From Clostridia bacterium (GTDB lineage Bacteria; Bacillota; Clostridia; Oscillospirales; Acutalibacteraceae): 32,212 bases of DNA. Every line of letters begins with the position of its first letter. The first letter of the stretch is position 1. This document shows, piece by piece, positions 1 to 7,045 of the stretch. The translations under genes were made by a program, and so were the position numbers. The notes under the pieces are model-generated. The model searched no databases and was not told the origin of the DNA. It saw only the letters and a program-made list of their open reading frames with translations. Where the stretch lies: positions 1-32,212 of the forward strand of contig JAFQOJ010000028.1 of the NCBI GenBank assembly GCA_017403265.1, given 5' to 3'.

Positions 1-113
1 AAATCTTTGCGTTTGTTGAGTAGATGTCGATAAGACGTTTGTGCGTTCTTAATTCGAATTGTTCACGACTGTCTTTATACTTGTGTGGTGAGCGTAAAAT
101 TGTAACGATTTCC

Positions 114-141
114 TTTTCGCAGGGTTCGAATCCCTTTCTCC
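114..141 (+). other. tRNA 3'-end-like fragment (possible attachment-site remnant)
   Basis: A T-arm-like block (GGGTTCGAATCCC) followed by TTTCTCC looks like the 3' end of a tRNA, serine-type by its TTCTCC acceptor strand. No matching GGAGAA 5' acceptor strand, D arm or anticodon arm is found in the upstream 113 bases, so it is not a complete tRNA gene. Such isolated 3' ends are left where tyrosine recombinases integrate elements into tRNA genes, so bases 1-113 could be the edge of an element lying mostly outside the window. A 17-base block is identical to the T-arm region of the nearby tRNA-Arg on the other strand, so chance or duplication is also possible. Confidence 0.3.
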
Positions 142-148
142 ATATAAA

Positions 149-188
149 AATAAAGAAGTCACAACCTAAAGGTCATAACTTCTTTATT
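149..188 (-). terminator. Terminator of tRNA-Arg
   Basis: An inverted repeat (AATAAAGAAGT ... ACTTCTTTATT, with G-U pairs extending it to about 18 bp) begins directly at the CCA end of the tRNA. On the minus strand it is followed by a TTTTTATA tract, as expected for intrinsic termination. Confidence 0.75.
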
Positions 189-264
189 GGCACGCTGAAA
201 GGGATTCGAACCCCCGACCCTCTGCTTAGAAGGCAGATGCTCTATCCAACTGAGCTATCAGCGC
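188..264 (-). tRNA. tRNA-Arg (anticodon TCT)
   Basis: A 77-nt tRNA on the minus strand, reading AGA codons. The acceptor stem pairs GCGCTGA with TCAGCGT, the discriminator is G, and CCA is encoded. The D arm begins TAGCTCAGTTGG. The anticodon stem-loop CTGCCTTCTAAGCAG places TCT in the loop, and the T loop TTCGAAT is canonical. The T stem contains two G-U pairs. It has its own promoter upstream and an intrinsic terminator at its 3' end, so it is a single-gene transcript. Confidence 0.96.
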
Positions 265-292
265 ATAAGGCACTGCTTTAGCGCCGACGATT

Positions 293-321
293 ATTATACC
301 ACATACTTTTGAAATAATCAA
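293..321 (-). promoter_or_regulatory. Promoter of tRNA-Arg
   Basis: On the minus strand, TTGATT (-35, 321-316) and a consensus TATAAT (-10, 298-293) are separated by exactly 17 bp. They lie about 29 bp upstream of the mature tRNA 5' end. Confidence 0.8.
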
Positions 322-364
322 GCCTTTTTTGAAAAAGTTAAGTATAATATTAAAAATTAAAAAC

Positions 365-404
365 AATGGGTGCTTTCAAGAATTTTAACTTGATAACACC
401 CATT
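365..404 (-). terminator. Terminator after the glucosaminidase gene
   Basis: The inverted repeat AATGGGTG ... CACCCATT with an inner TCAAG/CTTGA stem lies just beyond the stop codon. On the minus strand it is followed by the T-rich run GTTTTTAATTTTT. Confidence 0.75.
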
Positions 405-409
405 TTCAT

Positions 410-2452
410 TTATACAACTTTTCCGTTTTTAATTTTATATGACTTACCGCTTATTTTAACTTTACCGGAATAATCGAGCTTAGCAAAGCCTTTATTTACA
501 TAAAACTTTTTGCCTGAATATTTAATTATTGCTTTTTCTTTATACCATTTACCTGATTTTATAGCAAACCATTTGCCGTTTTTCTTGAATAAGGTGTTTA
601 TAGAAGAATCCCATTTACCGTTCTTTACATAAAACCATATACCTTTATATTTAATAAGGTCGGTAGTGCTGCTCCATTTACCGTTTTTGATGTAGAACCA
701 TTTGTCTGCATATTTTATAAGGGTATTGGCGGTATTATCCCAAACACCGTTTTTAACATAAAACCATTTACCGCTATATTTAACAAGAGTGGTGGCGTTA
801 GTTTTAACACCGTCTATATAGTAGTACCATTTTTTATCATTTTCTTTTATAAGCGTTCCACCGCTTTGCTGAACTGTTAGTTTGCCTGCCTTTGTAGAGT
901 TAATTACAAGGGTGTAGGTGTTTTTATAGCCTGTTTCGGATTTAACATTAAGCTTAATTGTATTTTCGCCTTTTACCAACGGATATGAGCTTTCACCTAC
1001 ATAGGTTGCACCTGTGGGTAGCTTGTAAATAATTGTTTTATTACCGTTCGCTGTAAAACTGTATTTTAGAGTATAGCGATTAAACTCGGGGGAGATGCCA
1101 TCTGTGGAGAGTTCTTCAAAATAGTAGTTGTTGTATTTATCGCTAACTGTGGGGAGCTTAGATTTACTGCTCGGCAAGGACTTATATACTGGAATGCGGA
1201 AGGTTAAGGACATAGTATAAAGGTCGCTATAGGTTGTTCTGAGCCTTGTCGCAGAGCTTTGCGAGTCGGCAACATTTTGCGCGTATTGGTGCCATATTTT
1301 ATCAGGATTTAAAACATTATAGTTTTTATAAAAATATGTATCCTGACCTGCCGAAATATATCCTGACGCGTAGCTTTTTGCTCCGCCTGCAATTGATTCA
1401 GTAGGGGTGAGCCAACCTTCCTTATAAGCGTGCTTAGCGCCGTTTTTTATAATTTCTTCGCTTGTTGTTCCGCTTGCGCCGTAATTAAAGAAATTATAAA
1501 CAGTTTTATCCTTATAAGTGGCTTTGCCGTTAGTAAGGGTAGTTCCCTTAGTGCCGTGCTCCTGAATAATGGTGGATGCCAGAACATAGGCATTAACATT
1601 AGCGTCACTTGCGGCTTTTCTTATAACAGCCGCATAACGCTTGCCGTTATATTTATCGTTTTTATTACTTACTGTAGCATCTAAAAATGTGCCCTTAACT
1701 ATTTTTTCTATACCTGCAACTGTTTGGGTTTTATAATCGTAAGACTGCTGCATATAAATGTAAATATCGTTTGCGTTAAGGAAGTTTCTAGGGTCCATAT
1801 AATATGCTATAACTTCTCTTGAGGCACCGTATCTTCCACCGTCTGTGGTTATGTACTTATTGGTTTTCCAATTGTAGCAGCCCTCTCTCATAGAACGCCA
1901 CGAGTTTTTTGTAGAGCCTGTGAGCAGCTTTGTGAATTTACTGTCCTGTGCTTTGACAGAATTGGTAAAAGAATTAGGTACATTATCTGCTACAAACTTC
2001 CAATTAGGGTATATAGCGTGTAACAGCATTAAATCATCATGATAACTTTCGGGAAAAGCAGAAAGCTCTTTTTTAAAATTGGAATCAAGGATATATTCCT
2101 TAACCTTAATTAAATCTTCACGCACATAACCCTTTACGGTTTTAGAATCCTTGGTATATGAAACATTATACCAAGTGTAAACTTCTGGCTTAGTTTCTTC
2201 GTCAGAATCGGTTACGGTTTTTGTAGCACCGTTTAAATCCTTTTTACTTCCAAGCACATTTACAGTTAATTTTGAAACATTCGCAACAATATCTGAGCTC
2301 GTGGTTGCACTCTTGCGTATATTTACCCCACTGCCCGAAATAAAGCCAATTTTATATGTTTCGGCAGAAACAGAAAATGCAGAAAGGGGGATAATGCCAA
2401 TTATTAAAATAAGTGTTAATAAAAATGCAATAAGTTTTTTTGTTTTTTTCAA
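410..2452 (-). CDS. Secreted cell-wall glucosaminidase (GH73-like) with SH3 and wall-binding repeats
   Basis: A secreted autolysin-type protein of 680 aa expected to cleave N-acetylglucosaminyl bonds in peptidoglycan. In order it shows a signal peptide (MKKTKK then a long hydrophobic stretch ending SAFSVSA), an SH3b domain (about 33-119), a glucosaminidase domain (about 130-410) with likely catalytic Glu298 in TIIQEHG, a cadherin-like beta-sandwich ending YTLVINS, and at least five aromatic/Gly/Lys repeats of the form KWFYVKNGKW that should bind the wall. The start is taken as TTG at 2452, because AGGA (2466-2463) lies 10 nt upstream and gives a normal signal peptide. The GTG at 2461 is too close to that SD. 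Only 12 bp separate it from the copA stop, and its SD overlaps that stop codon, so it is probably cotranscribed and translationally coupled. The exact GH family is inferred. Confidence 0.88.
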   Translation of the reverse strand: MKKTKKLIAFLLTLILIIGIIPLSAFSVSAETYKIGFISGSGVNIRKSATTSSDIVANVSKLTVNVLGSKKDLNGATKTVTDSDEETKPEVYTWYNVSYTKDSKTVKGYVREDLIKVKEYILDSNFKKELSAFPESYHDDLMLLHAIYPNWKFVADNVPNSFTNSVKAQDSKFTKLLTGSTKNSWRSMREGCYNWKTNKYITTDGGRYGASREVIAYYMDPRNFLNANDIYIYMQQSYDYKTQTVAGIEKIVKGTFLDATVSNKNDKYNGKRYAAVIRKAASDANVNAYVLASTIIQEHGTKGTTLTNGKATYKDKTVYNFFNYGASGTTSEEIIKNGAKHAYKEGWLTPTESIAGGAKSYASGYISAGQDTYFYKNYNVLNPDKIWHQYAQNVADSQSSATRLRTTYSDLYTMSLTFRIPVYKSLPSSKSKLPTVSDKYNNYYFEELSTDGISPEFNRYTLKYSFTANGNKTIIYKLPTGATYVGESSYPLVKGENTIKLNVKSETGYKNTYTLVINSTKAGKLTVQQSGGTLIKENDKKWYYYIDGVKTNATTLVKYSGKWFYVKNGVWDNTANTLIKYADKWFYIKNGKWSSTTDLIKYKGIWFYVKNGKWDSSINTLFKKNGKWFAIKSGKWYKEKAIIKYSGKKFYVNKGFAKLDYSGKVKISGKSYKIKNGKVV

Positions 2453-2464
2453 TGAAAACACATC

Positions 2465-2671
2465 CTATTTTATTATTTTGTATCCTGCTTTTTCTACTGC
2501 AGATTTCAAAGCTTCATAAACATCTTTTTTGCTTTTCACTGTAGCGCTACCGTTTTGGTGGCTAACATTGGCACTGATAACACCGTCTATTTCTTCCAAA
2601 ATATTTTTTACGCGCGCTTCACAATGTGGGCACATCATACCCTCAATTTTAAGGGTTGTAGTAATATCCAT
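2465..2671 (-). CDS. copZ: Internal in-frame CopZ-like copper chaperone
   Basis: A possible second product of the copA reading frame, 68 aa, starting at an in-frame ATG (2671-2669). AAGGAG (2686-2681) stands 9 nt before it, as good as any SD in the window. The protein would be a complete heavy-metal-associated fold, with metal site GMMCPHC (Cys14, Cys17) and C-terminal KAGYKIIK, the usual size and shape of CopZ. CopZ carries Cu+ to CopA in the cytosol. The linker coded just upstream (KIKHKEKQK) reads through the SD itself, suggesting that two formerly separate genes fused by loss of the copA stop codon. Separate translation is inferred, not shown. Confidence 0.55.
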   Translation of the reverse strand: MDITTTLKIEGMMCPHCEARVKNILEEIDGVISANVSHQNGSATVKSKKDVYEALKSAVEKAGYKIIK

Positions 2672-4909
2672 TTTTTGTTTCTCCTTATGTTTTATTTTCT
2701 TGTCATTTTTATTGTTGTATATCTTAAAAAAGTTAAGTCTTAGCGCGTTTGTAACAACGCAAAATGATGATAGACTCATAGCGGCGGCACCAAACATGGG
2801 GTTTAACTGCCATCCAAAAAGATTTATAAACACACCTGCCGCTAAGGGTATGCCAATACAGTTATAAACAAACGCCCAAAACAGATTTTGGTGGATTATT
2901 CTGAGTGTGGCGCGCGAAAGTCGTATAGCGGCGCTTACATCTAAAAGACTGCTTTTCATAAGTACGGTATCTGCCGCATCTATAGAGGCATCGGTGCCTG
3001 TACCTATTGCAATGCCTATATCGGCGCTTGTAAGGGCAGGGGCATCGTTGATGCCGTCGCCAACCATTGCAACAACATCCGTTTGCTTTAAGCTTGACAC
3101 AATTTCCGCTTTACCGCTTGGTAAAACTTCGGCATAAACTTTTTGAATACCAACCTTATTTGCTAAAGCGTTAGCGGTACGAAGATTGTCACCACTTATC
3201 ATTATAATAGAAATACCTAAGTTTTTCAACTCTTTAACCGCATCGGCACTTTCATGCTTCAAGGTGTCAGCTACTGCAATAATACCTAAAAATTCTTCAC
3301 CGAGTGAAAAGAAGAGGGGAGTTTTACCTTCATCTGCAAGCTTTTGGGCGGTTTTAAAGGCGCTTTCGGGTATACATTCACCAATAAATCCCGAATTACC
3401 GCCTTTAAGTATTTTGCTATCAAGTATAGCAGAAAGTCCGTGACCTGCTTCGGCTTTAAAATCGGAAATTACAAAAAATTGGGTATTGTCTTTTTCGCCT
3501 TTATTTACAATAGCTTTTGCTAAGGGGTGCTCACTTTGCTTTTCAAGTGAGTATGCATACATTAAAAGCTCGGTTTCGGATATATTGTTCGGAAGTATAT
3601 CGGTAACCGACGGTATTCCCATAGTTATAGTTCCTGTTTTATCTAATGCAATTGCAGTTACTTTGCCAAGTCTTTCTAAAGCGGTTGCGTTTTTAAATAA
3701 GATGCCGTTTTTAGCGCCCTTACCGCTACCTACCATTATGGCTACAGGGGTTGCAAGGCCTAATGCACAAGGGCAGCTTATAACCAAAACCGAAATTGCG
3801 CGAGCTAGAGAAAAGCCGATAGACTGCCCTAGTATAGGCCATACAACAAGAGTAACTAAAGCGATACCGATAACAATAGGCACAAACATACCTGATACCT
3901 TATCTGCAATTTTGGCTATAGGAGCTTTAGTTGCGGCGGCTTCACTTACAGTTTTAATTATTTGTGCAATTGCGGTATCTTCGCCAACCTTTAATGCCTT
4001 ACATTTTAAAAAGCCTGAGCGGTTTATTGTGCCACCTGAAACATAGCTATTTACAGTTTTTTCTACGGGTATGCTTTCGCCGTTAAGCATAGATTCGTCT
4101 ACAGCGCTAAAGCCTTCAATAACCACACCGTCCACCGCTATGCTTTCGCCAGGCTTTACCGTGAAAATATCGCCTATAACAATTTCTTCTAAAGGTATTG
4201 TAATTTCATTACCGTTTCTGATGACTGTTGCGGTTTTGGGGGCTAAATCCATAAGGCTTTTAAGCGCATTGGTGGTTTTACCTTTGGCGCGTGCTTCAAG
4301 CATTTTGCCTAAGGTTATAAGCGCTAAAATCATAGCAGATGATTCAAAATATAAATCGTGTAAATATACTGTGCTATTTGTCTTTATAATTAAAACGAGC
4401 ATTGCTGTGCTGTAAACAAATCCCGAAAGTGAGCCTAAGGCTACAAGAGTATCCATATTAGGTGCTTTGTTTTTTAACCCCAAAAAGCCGTTTATGAAAA
4501 ATTTTTTATTTATTACCATTACAATAACGGTTAAAACAAATTGAATAAAGGCTATTATGGTAGGGCTACTGCTTAAAAATTGAGGTAGGGGGAGGTGCCA
4601 CATTGTATGCCCCATAGAAATATACATGAGTAGTGCCAAAAAGCCTAAGGATGCAATAAGGCGGCGCTTTAATATGGGGGTTTCGTTATCCTTAAAAACA
4701 TAGTCGGAGTCAGGACTTGTTACTACGCTATAGCCTGCCTTTTCTACAGCGCTTATAATCTCGTTGTCTTGTGCTTTGCCCACAACTGTCATAGAATTTG
4801 TAAGCAAACTAACAGAGCAGCTATCCACACCCGAAAGCGCTGATACTGCATTTTCTACTCTTGCGCTGCAGGCGGCGCAGCTCATACCTTTTATATTGTA
4901 ACGGCGCAT
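2465..4909 (-). CDS. copA: Copper-exporting P1B-type ATPase with C-terminal CopZ-like domain
   Basis: A Cu+-translocating membrane ATPase of 814 aa that exports cytosolic copper. The N-terminal heavy-metal-associated domain carries GMSCAAC (Cys11, Cys14). The membrane part has the CPC motif (SCPCALG). The catalytic part has DKTGT, the SEHPLAKA motif and GDGINDAP. Copper-type signatures YNCIGIP and MSLSSFCVVTNALRL follow. Unusually, after the last helix a Lys-rich linker leads to a second metal-binding domain (747-814, CPHC at 760-763) that looks like a whole CopZ chaperone. The ATG at 4909 is chosen because AGAGGTG sits 8 nt upstream; the GTG at 4918 overlaps that SD. It has a strong promoter. 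The downstream glucosaminidase starts 12 bp after the stop. Confidence 0.95.
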   Translation of the reverse strand: MRRYNIKGMSCAACSARVENAVSALSGVDSCSVSLLTNSMTVVGKAQDNEIISAVEKAGYSVVTSPDSDYVFKDNETPILKRRLIASLGFLALLMYISMGHTMWHLPLPQFLSSSPTIIAFIQFVLTVIVMVINKKFFINGFLGLKNKAPNMDTLVALGSLSGFVYSTAMLVLIIKTNSTVYLHDLYFESSAMILALITLGKMLEARAKGKTTNALKSLMDLAPKTATVIRNGNEITIPLEEIVIGDIFTVKPGESIAVDGVVIEGFSAVDESMLNGESIPVEKTVNSYVSGGTINRSGFLKCKALKVGEDTAIAQIIKTVSEAAATKAPIAKIADKVSGMFVPIVIGIALVTLVVWPILGQSIGFSLARAISVLVISCPCALGLATPVAIMVGSGKGAKNGILFKNATALERLGKVTAIALDKTGTITMGIPSVTDILPNNISETELLMYAYSLEKQSEHPLAKAIVNKGEKDNTQFFVISDFKAEAGHGLSAILDSKILKGGNSGFIGECIPESAFKTAQKLADEGKTPLFFSLGEEFLGIIAVADTLKHESADAVKELKNLGISIIMISGDNLRTANALANKVGIQKVYAEVLPSGKAEIVSSLKQTDVVAMVGDGINDAPALTSADIGIAIGTGTDASIDAADTVLMKSSLLDVSAAIRLSRATLRIIHQNLFWAFVYNCIGIPLAAGVFINLFGWQLNPMFGAAAMSLSSFCVVTNALRLNFFKIYNNKNDKKIKHKEKQKMDITTTLKIEGMMCPHCEARVKNILEEIDGVISANVSHQNGSATVKSKKDVYEALKSAVEKAGYKIIK
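2681..2686 (-). promoter_or_regulatory. Internal ribosome binding site inside copA
   Basis: The sequence AAGGAG followed by AAACAAAAA and ATG lies inside the copA reading frame on the minus strand. It would allow the C-terminal CopZ-like domain to be made as a free protein. Confidence 0.6.
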
Positions 4910-4943
4910 AATTTTCACCTCTGTAACTTTTTATATCAATAAA

Positions 4944-4972
4944 ATTATACTTTTAAAATATTTTAATGTCAA
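4944..4972 (-). promoter_or_regulatory. copA promoter with palindromic spacer
   Basis: Perfect sigma-A consensus on the minus strand: TTGACA (4972-4967), 17-bp spacer, TATAAT (4949-4944). The spacer contains a perfect 14-bp palindrome, TTAAAATATTTTAA (4953-4966), placed where a repressor dimer would block RNA polymerase. A full-consensus promoter for a metal exporter would be expected to need repression. No classical CopY box (TACAnnTGTA) is seen. Confidence 0.85.
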
Positions 4973-5183
4973 CAAGTAAATCCCACCAGCCGCGAGTATT
5001 GATACGCAATCCGCGTAGTTGTGTTCTTTTTTTAAAAAATTCAATTACGCGTTTTAGGCAGGGCATTAAAACTTGCACCAATTACTAACCGAAAAAATTT
5101 TTCCACATAATATATATTGTAGAACATTTAGTGATTAAATTAAATGTATTTAGGCAAGAATATTATCGGAGTGTGAAAAGTTT

Positions 5184-5528
5184 ATGAATATTAAACGCGG
5201 AGAAATTTATTACGCAGATTTAAGCCCTGTAATCGGCTCTGAGCAAGGCGGAGTGCGACCTGTACTTATAATTCAAAACGATATTGGCAACCGTTACAGT
5301 CCTACGGTTATTGCGGCAGCAATTACCAGCCAACAAGATAAAACCAAGCTTCCCACACATATTTCGGTGGAGGCGGAAAACTGCGGACTTGCAAAAAATT
5401 CTATTGTTTTGTTAGAACAGGTAAGAACTATTGATAAAAAACGCCTTAAAGAACGAATGGGAGTTTTGGATAATTCAGCCATGGGTAAGGTGGACAAGGC
5501 ACTTGGCGTAAGCTTTGGGTTAGGGTAA
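5184..5528 (+). CDS. mazF: MazF/PemK-family mRNA interferase (toxin), no adjacent antitoxin
   Basis: A 114-aa protein closely matching the MazF/NdoA (EndoA) endoribonuclease family of Gram-positive bacteria. It opens with [20 protein letters not shown], carries [12 protein letters not shown] and [11 protein letters not shown], and has the [13 protein letters not shown] block. These proteins cut cytosolic mRNA at short sequences and are normally held inactive by a small antitoxin encoded just upstream. Here the 211 bp upstream hold no antitoxin-like frame; the neighbour is the divergent copA. The ATG is preceded by GGAGTG about 10 nt upstream. An intrinsic terminator follows at once, so the gene is monocistronic. 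Either the antitoxin lies elsewhere or the protein is regulated differently. Confidence 0.93.
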   Translation: MNIKRGEIYYADLSPVIGSEQGGVRPVLIIQNDIGNRYSPTVIAAAITSQQDKTKLPTHISVEAENCGLAKNSIVLLEQVRTIDKKRLKERMGVLDNSAMGKVDKALGVSFGLG

Positions 5529-5543
5529 ATCTATAAAATTTTT

Positions 5544-5567
5544 AAAGAGCCGTTTTCGGCTCTTTTT
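5544..5567 (+). terminator. Terminator of mazF
   Basis: Nine-base-pair hairpin AAAGAGCCG/CGGCTCTTT with a TTTT loop, followed by more T residues, 15 bp after the mazF stop. Confidence 0.9.
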
Positions 5568-5578
5568 CTATAAATATA

Positions 5579-5607
5579 TTGCCTTAAGATTTTATATATG
5601 ATATAAT
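5579..5607 (+). promoter_or_regulatory. Promoter of the small membrane protein gene
   Basis: TTGCCT (5579-5584) and TATAAT (5602-5607) are 17 bp apart, immediately after the mazF terminator and about 40 bp before the next start codon. Confidence 0.6.
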
Positions 5608-5649
5608 TATAGAAATATAGTAATGTTTGAGATATAATGGTGTTAGAAT

Positions 5650-5874
5650 ATGAATAGTATTTTAAATTTTTTTGATTACATATTTCCTGCGATGCAAGCC
5701 ATTATTGGTTTAGTGGCATTGGCAGGTGCCATTTTAAATATTGTGATGTTTTTAAAATTGATCGGAAAAGCAAAGGCGATATTGCATTTAGCTAGTGCAG
5801 TTGTATTGTTGCTGTTGTCGGCATTGCTATTTATATGGTTTTATAAGGCTTATCTTTTAGGTTTTCACTATTAA
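5650..5874 (+). CDS. Small two-helix membrane protein, unknown function
   Basis: A 74-aa hydrophobic protein that I do not recognise. Two predicted membrane helices (about 14-36 and 44-66) are joined by a short basic loop, GKAKA. Both ends are short and aromatic-rich. No signal peptidase or lipobox motif is visible. The SD is weak (GGTG about 10 nt before ATG). The gene stands alone between a promoter (5579-5607) and a hairpin terminator, which supports it being real. Holin-like or membrane-regulator roles are possible, but nothing in the sequence selects one. Confidence 0.65.
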   Translation: MNSILNFFDYIFPAMQAIIGLVALAGAILNIVMFLKLIGKAKAILHLASAVVLLLLSALLFIWFYKAYLLGFHY

Positions 5875-5885
5875 TGTTTCTTGGG

Positions 5886-5913
5886 AAGTGGGCAGTTTAG
5901 CGCCCGCTTTTTT
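5886..5913 (+). terminator. Terminator of the small membrane protein gene
   Basis: Stem AAGTGGGC/GCCCGCTT (one G-U pair) with an 8-base loop and a run of six T residues, 12 bp after the stop codon. Confidence 0.8.
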
Positions 5914-5948
5914 ATATTAAATTTAAAATCGCGCAAGAGAAAACAATA

Positions 5949-5978
5949 GAAAACGAGAGAAAACGAGAGAAAACGAGA
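5949..5978. repeat. Three 10-bp tandem repeats (GAAAACGAGA)
   Basis: GAAAACGAGA is repeated three times head to tail, with a degenerate copy before it (about 5935-5948). It lies 38 bp upstream of the rplM -35 box. Between repeat and promoter, AAATTGAAA also occurs twice (5992-6009). The location suggests a slipped-strand repeat, an activator-binding array or an upstream promoter element. Confidence 0.75.
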
Positions 5979-6016
5979 GCATGGCGAGTGTAAATTGAAA
6001 AAATTGAAAAAATGTG

Positions 6017-6045
6017 TTGACAAGTTTTTTTTGTTGTGGTATTAT
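6017..6045 (+). promoter_or_regulatory. rplM-rpsI promoter
   Basis: TTGACA (6017-6022), a 17-bp T-rich spacer, and TATTAT (6040-6045). An A-rich stretch just upstream could act as an UP element, fitting a highly expressed ribosomal operon. Confidence 0.88.
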
Positions 6046-6056
6046 ATTCAGGCTGA

Positions 6057-6074
6057 GCAACAAAGGATTGTTGC
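6057..6074 (+). promoter_or_regulatory. 5' leader hairpin before rplM (L13-leader-like)
   Basis: A perfect 7-bp hairpin, GCAACAA with TTGTTGC around an AGGA loop, begins near the expected transcript start and ends 17 nt before the SD. Low-GC Gram-positives commonly carry a short structured leader in front of rplM-rpsI (the Rfam L13 leader) thought to bind L13 for autoregulation. Position and size fit. I could not test it against the family model. Confidence 0.5.
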
Positions 6075-6103
6075 ATACTATCAAATTTTTGGAGGTTTTT
6101 TAA

Positions 6104-6532
6104 ATGAATACATTTATGGCAAAACCTGCTGAAATTCAGCGTAAATGGTACATTATCGACGCAGCTGGCAAACCACTTGGCCGCACAGCCGTTAAGGTTG
6201 CAGATTTACTTCGCGGTAAGGTTAAGCCTGAGTTCACCCCTCATGTAGATTGCGGTGACCACGTTGTAGTTATCAATGCTGATAAGGCAGTTTTAACAGG
6301 TAACAAATTACAAAACAAGTATTATCGCCGTCATACAGGTTATATCGGCGGTCTTAAGGAAGTTAAGTATGCTACCCTTATGGCTACCCGTCCTGAACTT
6401 GCTATGGAGCTTGCTGTTAAAGGTATGGTTCCCGATACTACTATTGGCCGCAAGGCTTTAACTAGACTTCATGTATACGCTGGTGCTGACTACAAGCAAG
6501 TAGCTCAAAAACCCGAAGTTTACGAATTTTAA
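6104..6532 (+). CDS. rplM: Large ribosomal subunit protein L13 (uL13)
   Basis: A 142-aa protein, full length for bacterial L13, an early-assembly protein of the 50S subunit that contacts 23S rRNA. Recognisable family features are the N-terminal [14 protein letters not shown], a central block [26 protein letters not shown]-like residues, and the C-terminal [21 protein letters not shown] is 8 nt before the ATG. First gene of the conserved rplM-rpsI pair, with only 17 bp to rpsI. It may autoregulate through the leader hairpin at 6057-6074. Confidence 0.99.
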   Translation: MNTFMAKPAEIQRKWYIIDAAGKPLGRTAVKVADLLRGKVKPEFTPHVDCGDHVVVINADKAVLTGNKLQNKYYRRHTGYIGGLKEVKYATLMATRPELAMELAVKGMVPDTTIGRKALTRLHVYAGADYKQVAQKPEVYEF

Positions 6533-6549
6533 GAAAGGAGTAATGCACA

Positions 6550-6948
6550 ATGTTTGAAGGACAAAGTTATTTTTACGGCACAGGTAGAAGAAAGTCTTCT
6601 GTAGCTCGTGTTCGCGTTTACAACGGTACCGGTAAAATCACTATCAATGACAGAGACATTGATGATTACTTCGGTCTTGAAACCTTAAAACTTATCGTTC
6701 GTCAGCCTTTAAATCTTACAGGTACTGCTGATAAGTTTGATATCGTATGCCGTGTTGCAGGTGGCGGTGTTACCGGTCAAGCCGGTGCTATCCGTCATGG
6801 TATTTCTCGTGCTCTTTTACAGTTTGATGGCGAACTCCGCAGCGAACTTAAGAAGGCAGGTCTCTTAACACGTGACCCAAGAATGAAGGAAAGAAAGAAA
6901 TACGGTCTCAAAGGCGCACGTCGTGCACCCCAATTCTCAAAGAGATAA
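6550..6948 (+). CDS. rpsI: Small ribosomal subunit protein S9 (uS9)
   Basis: A 132-aa S9 of the 30S subunit, whose basic C-terminal tail reaches the P-site tRNA. The family marks are [13 protein letters not shown] near the start, the [22 protein letters not shown] block, and the tail ending [11 protein letters not shown]-like ([11 protein letters not shown]). AAAGGAG (6534-6540) lies 9 nt before the chosen ATG. An ATG at 6543 is out of frame. It is cotranscribed with rplM and closed by a strong terminator 20 bp downstream. Confidence 0.99.
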   Translation: MFEGQSYFYGTGRRKSSVARVRVYNGTGKITINDRDIDDYFGLETLKLIVRQPLNLTGTADKFDIVCRVAGGGVTGQAGAIRHGISRALLQFDGELRSELKKAGLLTRDPRMKERKKYGLKGARRAPQFSKR

Positions 6949-6968
6949 TCTGTATTATTTCAAAATTT

Positions 6969-6998
6969 ACAGCACTCACGAAAGTGGGTGCTGTTTTT
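6969..6998 (+). terminator. Terminator of rplM-rpsI
   Basis: Eleven-base-pair stem ACAGCACTCAC/GTGGGTGCTGT (one G-U pair) with a stable GAAA tetraloop, followed by a T run. Confidence 0.93.
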
Positions 6999-7004
6999 GT
7001 ATAA

Positions 7005-7032
7005 CAAAACCCTCGAGTAATACTTTCGAGGG
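7005..7032 (-). terminator. Terminator of the Ig-like lipoprotein gene
   Basis: Stem CCCTCGA/TCGAGGG with a 9-base loop. On the minus strand it is followed by TTTTG, 13 bp beyond the stop of the minus-strand gene. It faces the rpsI terminator. Confidence 0.75.
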
Positions 7033-7045
7033 TCGTACTTTTTAA

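Noticed and set aside
24-281. Plus-strand frame of 85 aa ending in GIRTPDPLLRRQMLYPTELS-like sequence
   Set aside because: It is the antisense translation of the tRNA-Arg gene, a well-known source of spurious proteins.
4973-5183. Antitoxin gene or clear promoter upstream of mazF
   Set aside because: No frame of useful length with an SD is seen. It holds AT-rich DNA, a small GC-richer patch with a TACGC/GCGTA inverted repeat, and only weak promoter-like boxes.
5935-5980. CRISPR-like array
   Set aside because: The repeats are only 10 bp with no spacers, and there are no cas genes.
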